Source of the DNA: Chitinophaga alhagiae
GTDB taxonomy: Bacteria; Bacteroidota; Bacteroidia; Chitinophagales; Chitinophagaceae
Assembly (NCBI RefSeq): GCF_003568665.1
Contig: NZ_QXMH01000001.1
Location: forward strand, 2,046,001-2,110,000
DNA: 64,000 nucleotides
Reading direction: 5' to 3'
Part shown: positions 35,937 through 43,323 of the stretch, piece after piece
Layout of the letters: every line of letters begins with the position of its first letter
Position numbering within the stretch: position 1 is the first letter of the stretch
Notes under the pieces: model-generated
Database searches by the model: none
Seen by the model: the letters and a program-made list of their open reading frames with translations, nothing else
What the model was told of the DNA's origin: nothing
Program-made: the position numbers and the translations under genes

Positions 35937-36001
35937 AGGGGTACGGATTTGATCGTTAAACGGGAGGGATGTGGGAAAAGTTACAGTGCGGGCAAAATAA
36001 T

Positions 36002-36030
36002 ATAAAAGGGGATGCACCAGGCATCCCCTT
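36002..36030 (-). terminator. Rho-independent terminator of gpmI
   Basis: Perfect 10-bp stem AAGGGGATGC (36006-36015) and GCATCCCCTT (36021-36030), loop of five bases, followed on the minus strand by TTATATTATTTTG. It begins 28 bases after the gpmI stop. Confidence 0.88.
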
Positions 36031-36058
36031 CATTATGAGTCAGTTATGTGATTTTCGT

Positions 36059-37582
36059 TTACACCAGCAGGTTGCCCGTCATTTCTTTCGGAACGGGCAG
36101 GCCCATAAAATGCAGGATGGTGGGTGCTATATCTCCCAGTTTCCCGTTTTTCACGGCGCCTTTGAAATCCTGACTGATAATGAAAAAGGGTACGGGATTG
36201 AGCGTGTGCGCCGTATTGGGCGTACCGTCTTCATTGATCATAAAGTCAGAGTTGCCATGGTCTGCCGTGAGGAAGATCACGTAATCGTTCAGCAGGGCTG
36301 TGGTGACCACTTTTGCCACGCAGGCGTCTACCGTTTCCACGGCTTTAACGGCAGCAGGCCATACGCCGGTGTGGCCCACCATGTCTGCATTGGCAAAGTT
36401 AAGCACTATAAAATCGGCCGTTTTCTGTTCCAGTTCGGGAATGATGGCGGCGGTCAGTTCGTTGGCGCTCATTTCCGGCTGCAGGTCATAAGTGGCTACT
36501 TTGGGCGAGGGCACCAGCAGGCGCTTTTCTCCCTGGAACGGTGTTTCGCGGCCGCCGGAGAAAAAGAAAGACACGTGCGGGTACTTTTCTGTTTCCGCAA
36601 TACGGATCTGTGTTTTGCCGTGTTGTTCCAGCACTTCGCCCAGTGTCATTACCAGGTTGTCATTGTCAAAAATAACGTGCACGCCACGGAAGGACTTGTC
36701 GTACTCCGTCATGGTGGTATAGTTCAGCGCCAGGGGCTGCATGCCGTAGTCAGGAAAGGCCTGTTGGGTCAGTACTTCCGTAATTTCCCGGCAACGGTCC
36801 GTTCTGAAGTTGAAGCAAAGCACCGCATCGCCCTCCTGTATGGTGGCCAGGGGGTGCTGTGCGGCATTTGTTACTATGATGGGTTTAATGAACTCGTCTG
36901 TGACCCCTTCCGCGTAAGATGCCTTGATGGCGGTGAGCAGGTCCTGGGTGGGCGCGCCGATACCGTGTATCAGGGCATCGTAGGCCAGTTTTACCCTTTC
37001 CCAGCGCTTGTCTCTGTCCATAGCGTAATAACGGCCGGTTACAGAGGCAATTTGCCCGGTGGTTTGCTGCAGGTGTTGCTCCAGGTCTTCCAGGAAGGCC
37101 AGCCCGCTTTTTGGGTCTGTATCCCGCCCGTCTGTAAACGCGTGCACAAACACTTTTTTCAGACCGCGCTGTTGGGCAATGGTGGTCAGCGCTTTCACGT
37201 GGTTGATGTGGGAGTGCACCCCGCCGTTGCTCACCAGGCCAATAAGGTGCAGCGGCTTGTCATGCTGTATGGCATACTCCATAGCGGCCGTCAGCGCTTT
37301 GTTGGCGGCCAGCTCGCCCGTGCGGATGGCTACATTGATGCGCTGCAGCTCCTGGTATACAATGCGCCCTGCCCCGATGTTGAGGTGGCCCACTTCGGAA
37401 TTGCCCATCTGGCCATCCGGCAGGCCCACATCCTCGCCACAGGTGATCAGGGAGCTATGAGGGTATTGTTCGTACAAACTATCTACAAAGGGGGTATTGG
37501 CATGCGCTATGGCATCTGCGGCGGGCACCTGGCCCTGACCCCAGCCATCCATGATGATCAGGATCGCTTTTTTATTTTCCAT
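36059..37582 (-). CDS. gpmI: 2,3-bisphosphoglycerate-independent phosphoglycerate mutase
   Basis: Interconverts 3- and 2-phosphoglycerate in glycolysis. 507 residues of the alkaline-phosphatase superfamily. Metal-binding Asp12 lies in MDGWG; the phosphoserine is Ser62 in MGNSEVGHLNIGAG. Other landmarks: VSNGGVHSH, HAFTDGRDTDPKSG, CFNFRTDRCREI, VLNFANADMVGHTG and LTADHGNSD with its metal ligands. Monocistronic with its own terminator; divergent from a DUF4783 gene. Confidence 0.96.
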   Translation of the reverse strand: MENKKAILIIMDGWGQGQVPAADAIAHANTPFVDSLYEQYPHSSLITCGEDVGLPDGQMGNSEVGHLNIGAGRIVYQELQRINVAIRTGELAANKALTAAMEYAIQHDKPLHLIGLVSNGGVHSHINHVKALTTIAQQRGLKKVFVHAFTDGRDTDPKSGLAFLEDLEQHLQQTTGQIASVTGRYYAMDRDKRWERVKLAYDALIHGIGAPTQDLLTAIKASYAEGVTDEFIKPIIVTNAAQHPLATIQEGDAVLCFNFRTDRCREITEVLTQQAFPDYGMQPLALNYTTMTEYDKSFRGVHVIFDNDNLVMTLGEVLEQHGKTQIRIAETEKYPHVSFFFSGGRETPFQGEKRLLVPSPKVATYDLQPEMSANELTAAIIPELEQKTADFIVLNFANADMVGHTGVWPAAVKAVETVDACVAKVVTTALLNDYVIFLTADHGNSDFMINEDGTPNTAHTLNPVPFFIISQDFKGAVKNGKLGDIAPTILHFMGLPVPKEMTGNLLV

Positions 37583-37834
37583 ACAATAATCCGTTGTGCG
37601 TTAAGTGCGTTATGAATGAATCGGGTCGTGAAATTAATAATAACATCCCTTTCCGCCTTTAAAATTTTCTTTTTATCATTCTCCGGCACCCGTTTTTATA
37701 TATTGTTCATTTGTAATAGCTTTGGCACCGCCCAATAGCACAATCATGCTATATTGCCCGCTGACCGGCAAATTGGCACAGTTTTAGCACCTTTTATTGT
37801 TGATAAAAGTATAATACGATTTAAAAAACGGATA

Positions 37835-38230
37835 ATGAAAAAACTAATCTTTTTGCTGGGGGTACTGGCGGCATGTGGTATGTTCACTGCTTTTACCCTG
37901 ATGGCGGGCCCGTTTGAAGACGTGGTGAGCGCCATTAAGCAGGGGGATGCCGGCAACTTGAGCAAATTCCTGGATAACACGGTGGAGATCAACATTGCCG
38001 GCAAAAACAGTTCCTACAGCAAGGCGCAAGCAGAAATCATACTGAAGGATTTCTTCGGCAAGAACCAGGTGAAATCTTTTGAGCTGATCCACCAGGGCGA
38101 GGCCGGCGGCGGGTCCCGGTTCGGTATTGGTAACCTGACCACCTCCGGCGGCAACTTCCGCACTTCGTTTTTCCTGCAGAAAAAAGGAGGGGGTTTTGTA
38201 TTGAACGAATTACGGTTCGAAAATAAATAA
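37835..38230 (+). CDS. DUF4783 exported protein
   Basis: 131 residues. An N-terminal signal or anchor (MKKLIFLLGVLAACGMFTAF, about 3-22) is followed by a small alpha/beta domain of the SnoaL/NTF2 kind with ALTMAGPFEDVVSAIKQGD-like helices and repeats of Gly and Phe; the family is DUF4783, of unknown function, found in Bacteroidota. The ATG at 37835 was chosen; the frame has a TTG 27 codons upstream at 37754. In related genomes it often lies next to nadC, as here, but a strong terminator lies between the two, so they are not necessarily co-transcribed. The 252-base gap to gpmI contains a -7 match TAGCTTTG (37717-37724) without a -33 element. Confidence 0.75.
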   Translation: MKKLIFLLGVLAACGMFTAFTLMAGPFEDVVSAIKQGDAGNLSKFLDNTVEINIAGKNSSYSKAQAEIILKDFFGKNQVKSFELIHQGEAGGGSRFGIGNLTTSGGNFRTSFFLQKKGGGFVLNELRFENK

Positions 38231-38261
38231 CGGAAATTCAGCTTAAGCACAACGTACTCTT

Positions 38262-38293
38262 AAAGGCTTCCGCCATCGCGGAAGCCTTTTTTG
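38262..38293 (+). terminator. Rho-independent terminator after the DUF4783 gene
   Basis: Perfect 12-bp stem AAAGGCTTCCGC (38262-38273) and GCGGAAGCCTTT (38278-38289), loop CATC, then a T run. It lies 31 bases after the stop and 35 bases before nadC, so nadC needs a promoter inside or after the stem, or read-through. Confidence 0.93.
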
Positions 38294-38327
38294 TTTGTAA
38301 CTTGCCGTTCAACTTTTTCAGACAGAC

Positions 38328-39188
38328 ATGTTAGAGCAAGCAACACTCACCGCGTTTATCAGCAGCGCGCTGGCGGAAGACATCGGTAACGGGGACCATA
38401 GTACCCTGGCTTCCATTCCCCCTACCGCCCGCGGCACCGCCCGGTTGAAGATCAAGGAAGACGGGGTTTTGGCCGGCATGGAAGTGGCCGAAGCCATTTT
38501 CAGGTACCTGGATATGTTTACCGTTTTCAGGCCCCTGAAGCAGGATGGTGATGTTATGAACGCGGGGGAGCTGGCTTTTGAAGTGGAAGCCGCCGTACAT
38601 ACCCTGCTGATGGCGGAGCGCCTGGTGCTTAACTGCATGCAGCGCATGAGCGGCATTGCCACGCTTACCCGGCAATATACGGACAAGCTGAAGGGCTACC
38701 ACACCCGCGTGCTGGACACGCGCAAAACCACCCCCAACTTCCGGATGCTGGAAAAAGAGGCCGTACGTATTGGCGGCGGGGTCAACCACCGCATGGGCCT
38801 GTACGATATGGTTATGCTGAAAGACAACCACATTGATTTCTGCGGGGGCATTACCCCGGCCGTGAACAACGTGGTGGCCTACCTCCGGCAAAAAGGGCTT
38901 GACCTGCAGATAGAAGTGGAAGCGCGCAGCCTGGAAGATGTGAAGGAGATACTGGCCGTAGGCCAGGTACACCGCATTATGCTGGACAATTTTAGTCCTG
39001 AACAAATACCCGCCGCCCTGGCGCTCATCAACGGCCGGTGTGAAACAGAGGCCTCCGGCGGCATTACGCTGGCCAATGTGGAGGCGTATGCCAAAACAGG
39101 TGTGGACTTTGTGTCCGTGGGCGCTATCATTCATCATGCCGTGAGCCTGGACCTGAGTTTGAAAGCCGTTATCAACCCGCACAAATAA
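38328..39188 (+). CDS. nadC: Nicotinate-nucleotide pyrophosphorylase (carboxylating)
   Basis: Converts quinolinate and PRPP to nicotinate mononucleotide, the third step of de novo NAD synthesis. 286 residues. Landmarks: EDIGNGDHST, LNCMQRMSGIAT, the phosphoribosyl-site DTRKTTPNFRMLEKEAVRIGG, NHRMGLYDMVMLKDNH and EVEARSLEDV, ending EASGGI. The lipid kinase gene starts 5 bases after this stop. The other pathway gene here, nadB, is at the left end of the window. Confidence 0.96.
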   Translation: MLEQATLTAFISSALAEDIGNGDHSTLASIPPTARGTARLKIKEDGVLAGMEVAEAIFRYLDMFTVFRPLKQDGDVMNAGELAFEVEAAVHTLLMAERLVLNCMQRMSGIATLTRQYTDKLKGYHTRVLDTRKTTPNFRMLEKEAVRIGGGVNHRMGLYDMVMLKDNHIDFCGGITPAVNNVVAYLRQKGLDLQIEVEARSLEDVKEILAVGQVHRIMLDNFSPEQIPAALALINGRCETEASGGITLANVEAYAKTGVDFVSVGAIIHHAVSLDLSLKAVINPHK

Positions 39189-39193
39189 CTGTT

Positions 39194-40081
39194 TTGAGAA
39201 AAATACTGATCATCATTAACCGGAAAGCAGGCACAGACCGAGAAAAACGGCTGGGGGAGTCCATCCGCCGCCATTTGCCGGCAGACCGGTTTGCGGTGGA
39301 AACCACCTACTTGCAGTACCTGGGCCACGGCGCAGACCTGGCGCGGGATGCGGTGCGGCGCGGGGTAGATACGGTGGTGGCGGTAGGCGGGGACGGTTCT
39401 ATCAACGAAGTGGCGCAGGGCCTGCTGGGCACTAAAACGGCATTGGCCATAGTGCCGCTGGGCAGTGGCAACGGCCTGGCACGCGCCCTCAAAATACCGC
39501 TAGACGTGGGTTTGGCATTGCAACTGGTAGCCGCCGGAGCAAAGCGGCCCATGGACGCCGGTTTTGCGAATGAACATCTTTTTCTCAGCAATGCCGGTGT
39601 AGGTTTTGACGCGGTGATCGCAGACCGCTTCCGCCACAGCAAAAAACGCGGTCTCATTAATTATGCCCGCCTGGTGATAGGCGGCTTTTACCGTTACCGC
39701 CCCTCTACCTACAGCGTAAAGGTAGACGGGCAGGAGCAGGGCCGGAAGGCCTTTCTGATGACGGTGGCCAACGGCAACCAGTTTGGTTATGAATTTAAGC
39801 TGGCGCCCCAGGCCAGTGTGTTTGACGGGATGCTTGATGTATGCCTGGTGCCCCCGCTGGGCTTTTTTGATCTGCTGCCGTTGAGCGTGCGGTCACTCCG
39901 TGGCAGTATTCATAAAAGCCGGTACATGGAGCATTTCACCGGCAAGGAAATAGAAGTCAGCAGTCCTGAACTGACCAGCCTGCAGGTAGATGGAGACGCC
40001 GTACCGCTCACCAACGGTAAAACGGTGTATTTTCGCGTAGCGCAGGGCGCCTTGCAGGTAATTGTTCCCCCCGCGCAATAA
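39194..40081 (+). CDS. YegS/DagK-family lipid kinase
   Basis: 295 residues of the diacylglycerol-kinase catalytic fold. Nucleotide motif GGDGSINEVAQGL and the lysine-free GSGNGLARAL loop are clear, and the second domain has the INRKAGT start common to the family. Family members phosphorylate diacylglycerol, ceramide or phosphatidylglycerol-type lipids. The start appears to be TTG at 39194 (TTG-AGA-AAA), 5 bases after the nadC stop; no ATG fits the conserved N-terminus KILIIINRKAG. The lipid substrate here is not known. Confidence 0.9.
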   Translation: MRKILIIINRKAGTDREKRLGESIRRHLPADRFAVETTYLQYLGHGADLARDAVRRGVDTVVAVGGDGSINEVAQGLLGTKTALAIVPLGSGNGLARALKIPLDVGLALQLVAAGAKRPMDAGFANEHLFLSNAGVGFDAVIADRFRHSKKRGLINYARLVIGGFYRYRPSTYSVKVDGQEQGRKAFLMTVANGNQFGYEFKLAPQASVFDGMLDVCLVPPLGFFDLLPLSVRSLRGSIHKSRYMEHFTGKEIEVSSPELTSLQVDGDAVPLTNGKTVYFRVAQGALQVIVPPAQ

Positions 40082-40091
40082 AACCATTATT

Positions 40092-40418
40092 ATGAGCAAG
40101 AAAAGGTCTGGCGGCATTGTGTATTCCACAAATCCTGAGTTCTCTTACGAAAACGATGCCCCCGAAGAGCAAAATACCCTGCCTCCCGCGCAGCAGCAAT
40201 TGAAAGTAAAGCTGGATACCAAGCAGCGCGCCGGCAAAACCGTTACCGTAGTGGAAGGGTTCATTGGCAAAAATGAAGATCTTGAAAAACTGGGCAAAGA
40301 ACTGAAAACCAAGTGCGGCACCGGCGGCAGCGCAAAAGACGGGCTGGTGCTTATACAAGGAGATTACCGGGAGAAGGTGCTGAAGTGGTTGCAGGACTGG
40401 GGGTATAAAGCGAAATAG
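40092..40418 (+). CDS. SUI1/YciH-family translation initiation factor homologue
   Basis: 108 residues. The SUI1 domain (about 35-105) has TKQRAGKTVTVVEGF, KCGTGGSAKDG and VLIQGDYREKVLKWLQDWGY, the eIF1-like landmarks. In bacteria such proteins influence start-codon choice and ribosome binding, but most are uncharacterised. Starts at the ATG 40092, 10 bases after the lipid kinase stop; the upstream TTG in frame is inside that gene. It is the last gene of the DUF4783-nadC-kinase unit and is followed by the inverted repeat cluster at 40483. Confidence 0.9.
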   Translation: MSKKRSGGIVYSTNPEFSYENDAPEEQNTLPPAQQQLKVKLDTKQRAGKTVTVVEGFIGKNEDLEKLGKELKTKCGTGGSAKDGLVLIQGDYREKVLKWLQDWGYKAK

Positions 40419-40482
40419 GAAAAACTGATCAAACCCTTGACCCATTTAGCCTTTCGTGCTTTTTCACCGGCAAAGCCCTTAT

Positions 40483-40574
40483 TTTACAGGGAGTTCAACG
40501 AACAAGTAACGAACAAGCAATAAAAGTTTGATCGTTCTTTCATCATCCTGTAAAGGTCCGTTACTTGTTCGTTG
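40483..40574. repeat. Interleaved inverted repeats between convergent genes
   Basis: A 16-base arm CAACGAACAAGTAACG (40496-40511) is repeated in perfect inverse at 40559-40574. An 8-base arm TTTACAGG (40483-40490) has its perfect inverse CCTGTAAA at 40547-40554. The order is A, B, A', B', so both stems cannot form as a simple nested hairpin. The left arm also contains a tandem repeat AACGAACAAG (40497-40506 and 40508-40517). No T run follows, so it is not an ordinary terminator. It lies between the SUI1 gene and the aldo/keto reductase stop. Confidence 0.75.
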
Positions 40575-40588
40575 CGGGCCCGGGAAAC

Positions 40589-41575
40589 CTACCTGTTCAC
40601 CAGCTTCATGCCGCCTTCGGAATACCTTTCCCCGCTAACGGTGTACCCGGCCATCAGCTGGTTAATGGAAGCTACATCTTCCGCACTGAGCTGTACATCT
40701 ACTGCGGCCGCATTTTCCCGGAGGTATTTGCGGCGTTTGGTGCCGGGAATGGGAATAATGTCTTTTCCCTGTGCCAGCAGCCAGGCCAGCGCCAGTTGGC
40801 CGGGCGTGCAGTTGAGCGCGGCGGCTTTGCCTTCCAGCGCTTCCACAATTTGCAGGTTGCGGGCAAAGGCTTCTTCCTGGAACCGCGGGAGGTTGCGGCG
40901 GAAGTCATTTTCATCGAGGTTTTTCACATCTTTCAACGCACCGGTCAAAGCGCCTCTTCCCAGCGGGCTGTAGGGTACTACCGCAATGTTCAGCTCCCGG
41001 CAGGTACCCAGTATTTCTTTTTCTATGTCCCGCACAAACAGGGAGTATTCGCTTTGCAGTGCGGCAATGGGGTGTACGGCATTGGCCTTGCGGATGGATA
41101 CGGCGGAGGCCTCTGAAAGGCCCAGGTAACGCACTTTGCCTTCTTTTACCAGGTCTGCCATGGCGCCCACCGTTTCTTCAACAGGCACTTCCGCATCTAC
41201 CCGGTGAGCATAGTAAAGATCTATTACATCCGTGCCCAGCCGCTTCAGACTTGCTTCACAGGCTTTTTTCAGATAGGCGGGAGAGCCGTCAAAATAGGTG
41301 CTGTTATCTTCGCGGTAACGGAAACCGAATTTGGTGGCCAGGAAAACATCTTTCCGCCGTGTGGCCAGCACTTTGGACAATTGCTCTTCATTGAGGCCCT
41401 GGCCATACATGTCTGCCGTGTCCCAGAAATTAATGCCCAGGTCAAGCGCCAGCTCCAGTGTGGCCTGTGATTCTTCGTCGTTGCGCTGCCCGTATGCAAA
41501 CGCCATTCCCATACATCCCAGCCCAATGGCAGATACTTTTTCTCCGGACTTTCCAAGTGTTCTGTATTGCATCAT
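40589..41575 (-). CDS. Aldo/keto reductase
   Basis: 328 residues of the TIM-barrel aldo/keto reductase family. The tetrad is complete: Asp52 (NFWDTAD), Tyr57 (DMYGQG), Lys82 (ATKFG) and His124 (YYAHRVD). The NADP-binding end has [15 protein letters not shown]. The protein resembles the YdhF/AKR13-type reductases with [10 protein letters not shown] near the start. Substrate unknown. A second ATG follows the first; either could be used. The upstream gap holds a perfect palindrome at 41694 that could be its operator. Confidence 0.93.
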   Translation of the reverse strand: MMQYRTLGKSGEKVSAIGLGCMGMAFAYGQRNDEESQATLELALDLGINFWDTADMYGQGLNEEQLSKVLATRRKDVFLATKFGFRYREDNSTYFDGSPAYLKKACEASLKRLGTDVIDLYYAHRVDAEVPVEETVGAMADLVKEGKVRYLGLSEASAVSIRKANAVHPIAALQSEYSLFVRDIEKEILGTCRELNIAVVPYSPLGRGALTGALKDVKNLDENDFRRNLPRFQEEAFARNLQIVEALEGKAAALNCTPGQLALAWLLAQGKDIIPIPGTKRRKYLRENAAAVDVQLSAEDVASINQLMAGYTVSGERYSEGGMKLVNR

Positions 41576-41693
41576 AAAACAGGATTTTTTCTGCGTACAA
41601 ATTTACGCGGAGCTGTGATGACGGGCATTACGTGATTCAAACAAGAAATTGCAAAATTCAATGCACCAGTGCTGCGGCGGGTTTGCAGGGAAA

Positions 41694-41709
41694 TGCAACA
41701 ATTGTTGCA
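41694..41709. promoter_or_regulatory. 16-bp perfect palindrome
   Basis: TGCAACAATTGTTGCA reads the same on both strands, followed by CTTTTTAATTT. It is a typical dimeric repressor site in form. It lies 119 bases upstream of the aldo/keto reductase start. The regulator is unknown. Confidence 0.6.
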
Positions 41710-41800
41710 CTTTTTAATTTGGTTAGTTTGAAAAGAATATCCATCTTGTACACCTCCATTTATTGACCAAAATCAGGGACTCGTTTCCTATGACTGGCGT

Positions 41801-41874
41801 TTTTGGAGAAGCCGGTTGTCTTTACAAGTTCCACTTCTCCAAAAGCCAGTTGCCAAAACTGGCTTTTTGTTTTT
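41801..41874 (+). terminator. Orphan terminator with overlapping upstream hairpin
   Basis: Terminator stem AAAAGCCAGTT (41841-41851) and AACTGGCTTTT (41857-41867), perfect 11 bp, loop of five, then TGTTTTT. An upstream hairpin TTTTGGAGAAG (41801-41811) with CTTCTCCAAAA (41834-41844) is also a perfect 11 bp and shares four bases with the terminator. The two overlap, as in an attenuator, or they are part of one small RNA. Confidence 0.65.
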
Positions 41875-41955
41875 GCATTACGAACAGTGGCTCCATTTGC
41901 CAAACCGCTTTCGCAAACTTACACTTGCCGGCCCCGGTAAAACCGGCTTTTAGCT

Positions 41956-42696
41956 TTACTTCGCAAACACGAACTCCACCTCGCCAAAACCCAGTTGCAG
42001 CATTTCGTTCCCTTTTTCAAGGCAGAGCCGTCCGTCTGGCAATACATCCCGGATCACGCCTGTGAATATCTCACCGTTTTTCCGGTACAGGGCTGGTTCG
42101 TTAAAGCGGATCATGCAGTTTTTATACTCCTGCAGCAGGGGCTGGTAGGAACCGGCCTGCAGGTGGCTGTACCGCCGTTGCAGGCAGGCGCAAAGCTCAT
42201 GCGCCAGGGCCACGCTATCCCATGTTTTACCGGTTATTTGCCGCAGGGACACCGGGTTGGCCAGGTTTTCGGGAAAATGAGGGGTATTGATGTTGATGCC
42301 GATGCCGGCTATGGCATATTGCCATATATTGCCGCGTAAAACGTTCTCTATCAGGATGCCGCCTGCCTTTCTGTCACGCCAGTAAATATCATTGCTCCAT
42401 TTGATGCGGGCCTCGTCACCCGCATATTTCGAAAAGAGATCATACGCGCCCAGGGCTATGGCCACACTGAGCATAAACTGCTGATGGAGGGCCAGGGCGG
42501 GTTGCAGCACGGTTGTTAACATAATGTTCTCTCCGGGGGCGGAATGCCATTGCCGGCCCCGCTGCCCTTTCCCCGCAGTCTGCTCCATGGCAAACCAGGT
42601 AGCGCCGTCTGTCACAGGGCCTTCGTTTACCCGGGCCATGGCATAGTTATTGGTGCTGTCTACACGGTCCAGCACCGCGAATGGGTTACCTATCAC
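41956..42696 (-). CDS. birA: Biotin--acetyl-CoA-carboxylase ligase
   Basis: Attaches biotin to the carboxylase carrier protein. 246 residues, the short form without the N-terminal DNA-binding domain. Landmarks: STNNYA, EQTAGKGQRGRQWHS with its adenylate loop, IKWSNDIYW, KAGGILIE and GIGININ. The start is a GTG at 42694-42696; no ATG fits before the conserved DRVDSTNNY. Divergent from rsfS with 153 bases between. Confidence 0.94.
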   Translation of the reverse strand: MIGNPFAVLDRVDSTNNYAMARVNEGPVTDGATWFAMEQTAGKGQRGRQWHSAPGENIMLTTVLQPALALHQQFMLSVAIALGAYDLFSKYAGDEARIKWSNDIYWRDRKAGGILIENVLRGNIWQYAIAGIGININTPHFPENLANPVSLRQITGKTWDSVALAHELCACLQRRYSHLQAGSYQPLLQEYKNCMIRFNEPALYRKNGEIFTGVIRDVLPDGRLCLEKGNEMLQLGFGEVEFVFAK

Positions 42697-42805
42697 GCCG
42701 CCTGTTTTATCTGTTGAGGAACAAAGTAAAGCATTTTAACAATTTTTTACCGCTTCATTCGTCCTTCACATATACAGTGGCTATGATATTTTGGCGCTGG
42801 TTTAG

Positions 42806-42813
42806 TAATTTTG
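42806..42813 (+). promoter_or_regulatory. -7 element upstream of rsfS
   Basis: TAATTTTG is a perfect TAnnTTTG match, 36 bases before the proposed rsfS start. No TTG at the right distance upstream. A start near 42818 gives a leader of about 30 bases. Confidence 0.4.
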
Positions 42814-42849
42814 AAGATTAAAGATTATTTTTAACAAAAACAGCATTTA

Positions 42850-43254
42850 TTGGCACCCTTGACCATTCTTAATAGCAGGAAGAAAGCGGCGGCACGCATC
42901 ACCAGGAACAGCAAGATATTTACTACCATCATAAAGGCCATACAGGAAAAAAAAGGGGAGAATATCGTTTCCCTTGATCTGCGCAAGATCCCTGAAGCGG
43001 TAGCAGACTTCTTTATCATTTGTGAGGCCAATTCCAATACTCAGGTTAAAGCGATTGCAGACTTTGTGGAAGAGGAAGTGAAACTGCATGCGGAGGAAAC
43101 TCCCTACAAGCATGAGGGGTTTACTGCACAGCAGTGGATATTGGTTGATTATGTGAACATTGTAGTGCATATTTTCATCCCCGAAACCCGCAAGTTTTAC
43201 AAACTGGAGGAAATGTGGAGCGATGCGGAGCAGATGGAACACCTTGAAAACTGA
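42850..43254 (+). CDS. rsfS: Ribosome silencing factor RsfS
   Basis: 134 residues of the RsfS/DUF143 family, which binds ribosomal protein L14 and blocks subunit joining in slow growth. Landmarks: LDLRKIPEAVADFFIICEANSNTQVKAIADFVEEE cut here into the known two-strand and helix pattern, and GWILVDYVNIVVHIF-like core (here QQWILVDY, VVHIFIPETRKFYKLEEMW). No ATG is present before the conserved helix; the start is TTG at 42850 (or the TTG at 42859), since TAA lies at 42832-42834 in the same frame. The ftsH gene follows 69 bases later. Confidence 0.9.
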   Translation: MAPLTILNSRKKAAARITRNSKIFTTIIKAIQEKKGENIVSLDLRKIPEAVADFFIICEANSNTQVKAIADFVEEEVKLHAEETPYKHEGFTAQQWILVDYVNIVVHIFIPETRKFYKLEEMWSDAEQMEHLEN

Positions 43255-43323
43255 ACAAAACCCCCGGTTTTGTATTAATTACTTGTATAAACAGACAACA
43301 CTCACGTAAAGGAGCGAACGATC

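Larger units (their letters stand above)
41576..41955. other. 380-base intergenic region with palindrome, nested hairpins and orphan terminator
   Basis: No convincing gene. It contains a 16-base palindrome (41694-41709), a hairpin at 41801-41844 and a strong terminator (41841-41874) read on the plus strand, although no plus-strand gene ends here. An open frame at 41763-42065 runs through the terminator and into birA antisense; I reject it. A short transcript between about 41740 and 41874 is possible. Confidence 0.6.

Noticed and set aside
35969..37615. 548-residue plus-strand frame opposite gpmI
   Set aside because: Fully antisense to gpmI and contains its terminator; no domain.
41763..42065. 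100-residue frame in the birA upstream region
   Set aside because: It passes through a strong terminator and continues antisense into birA.
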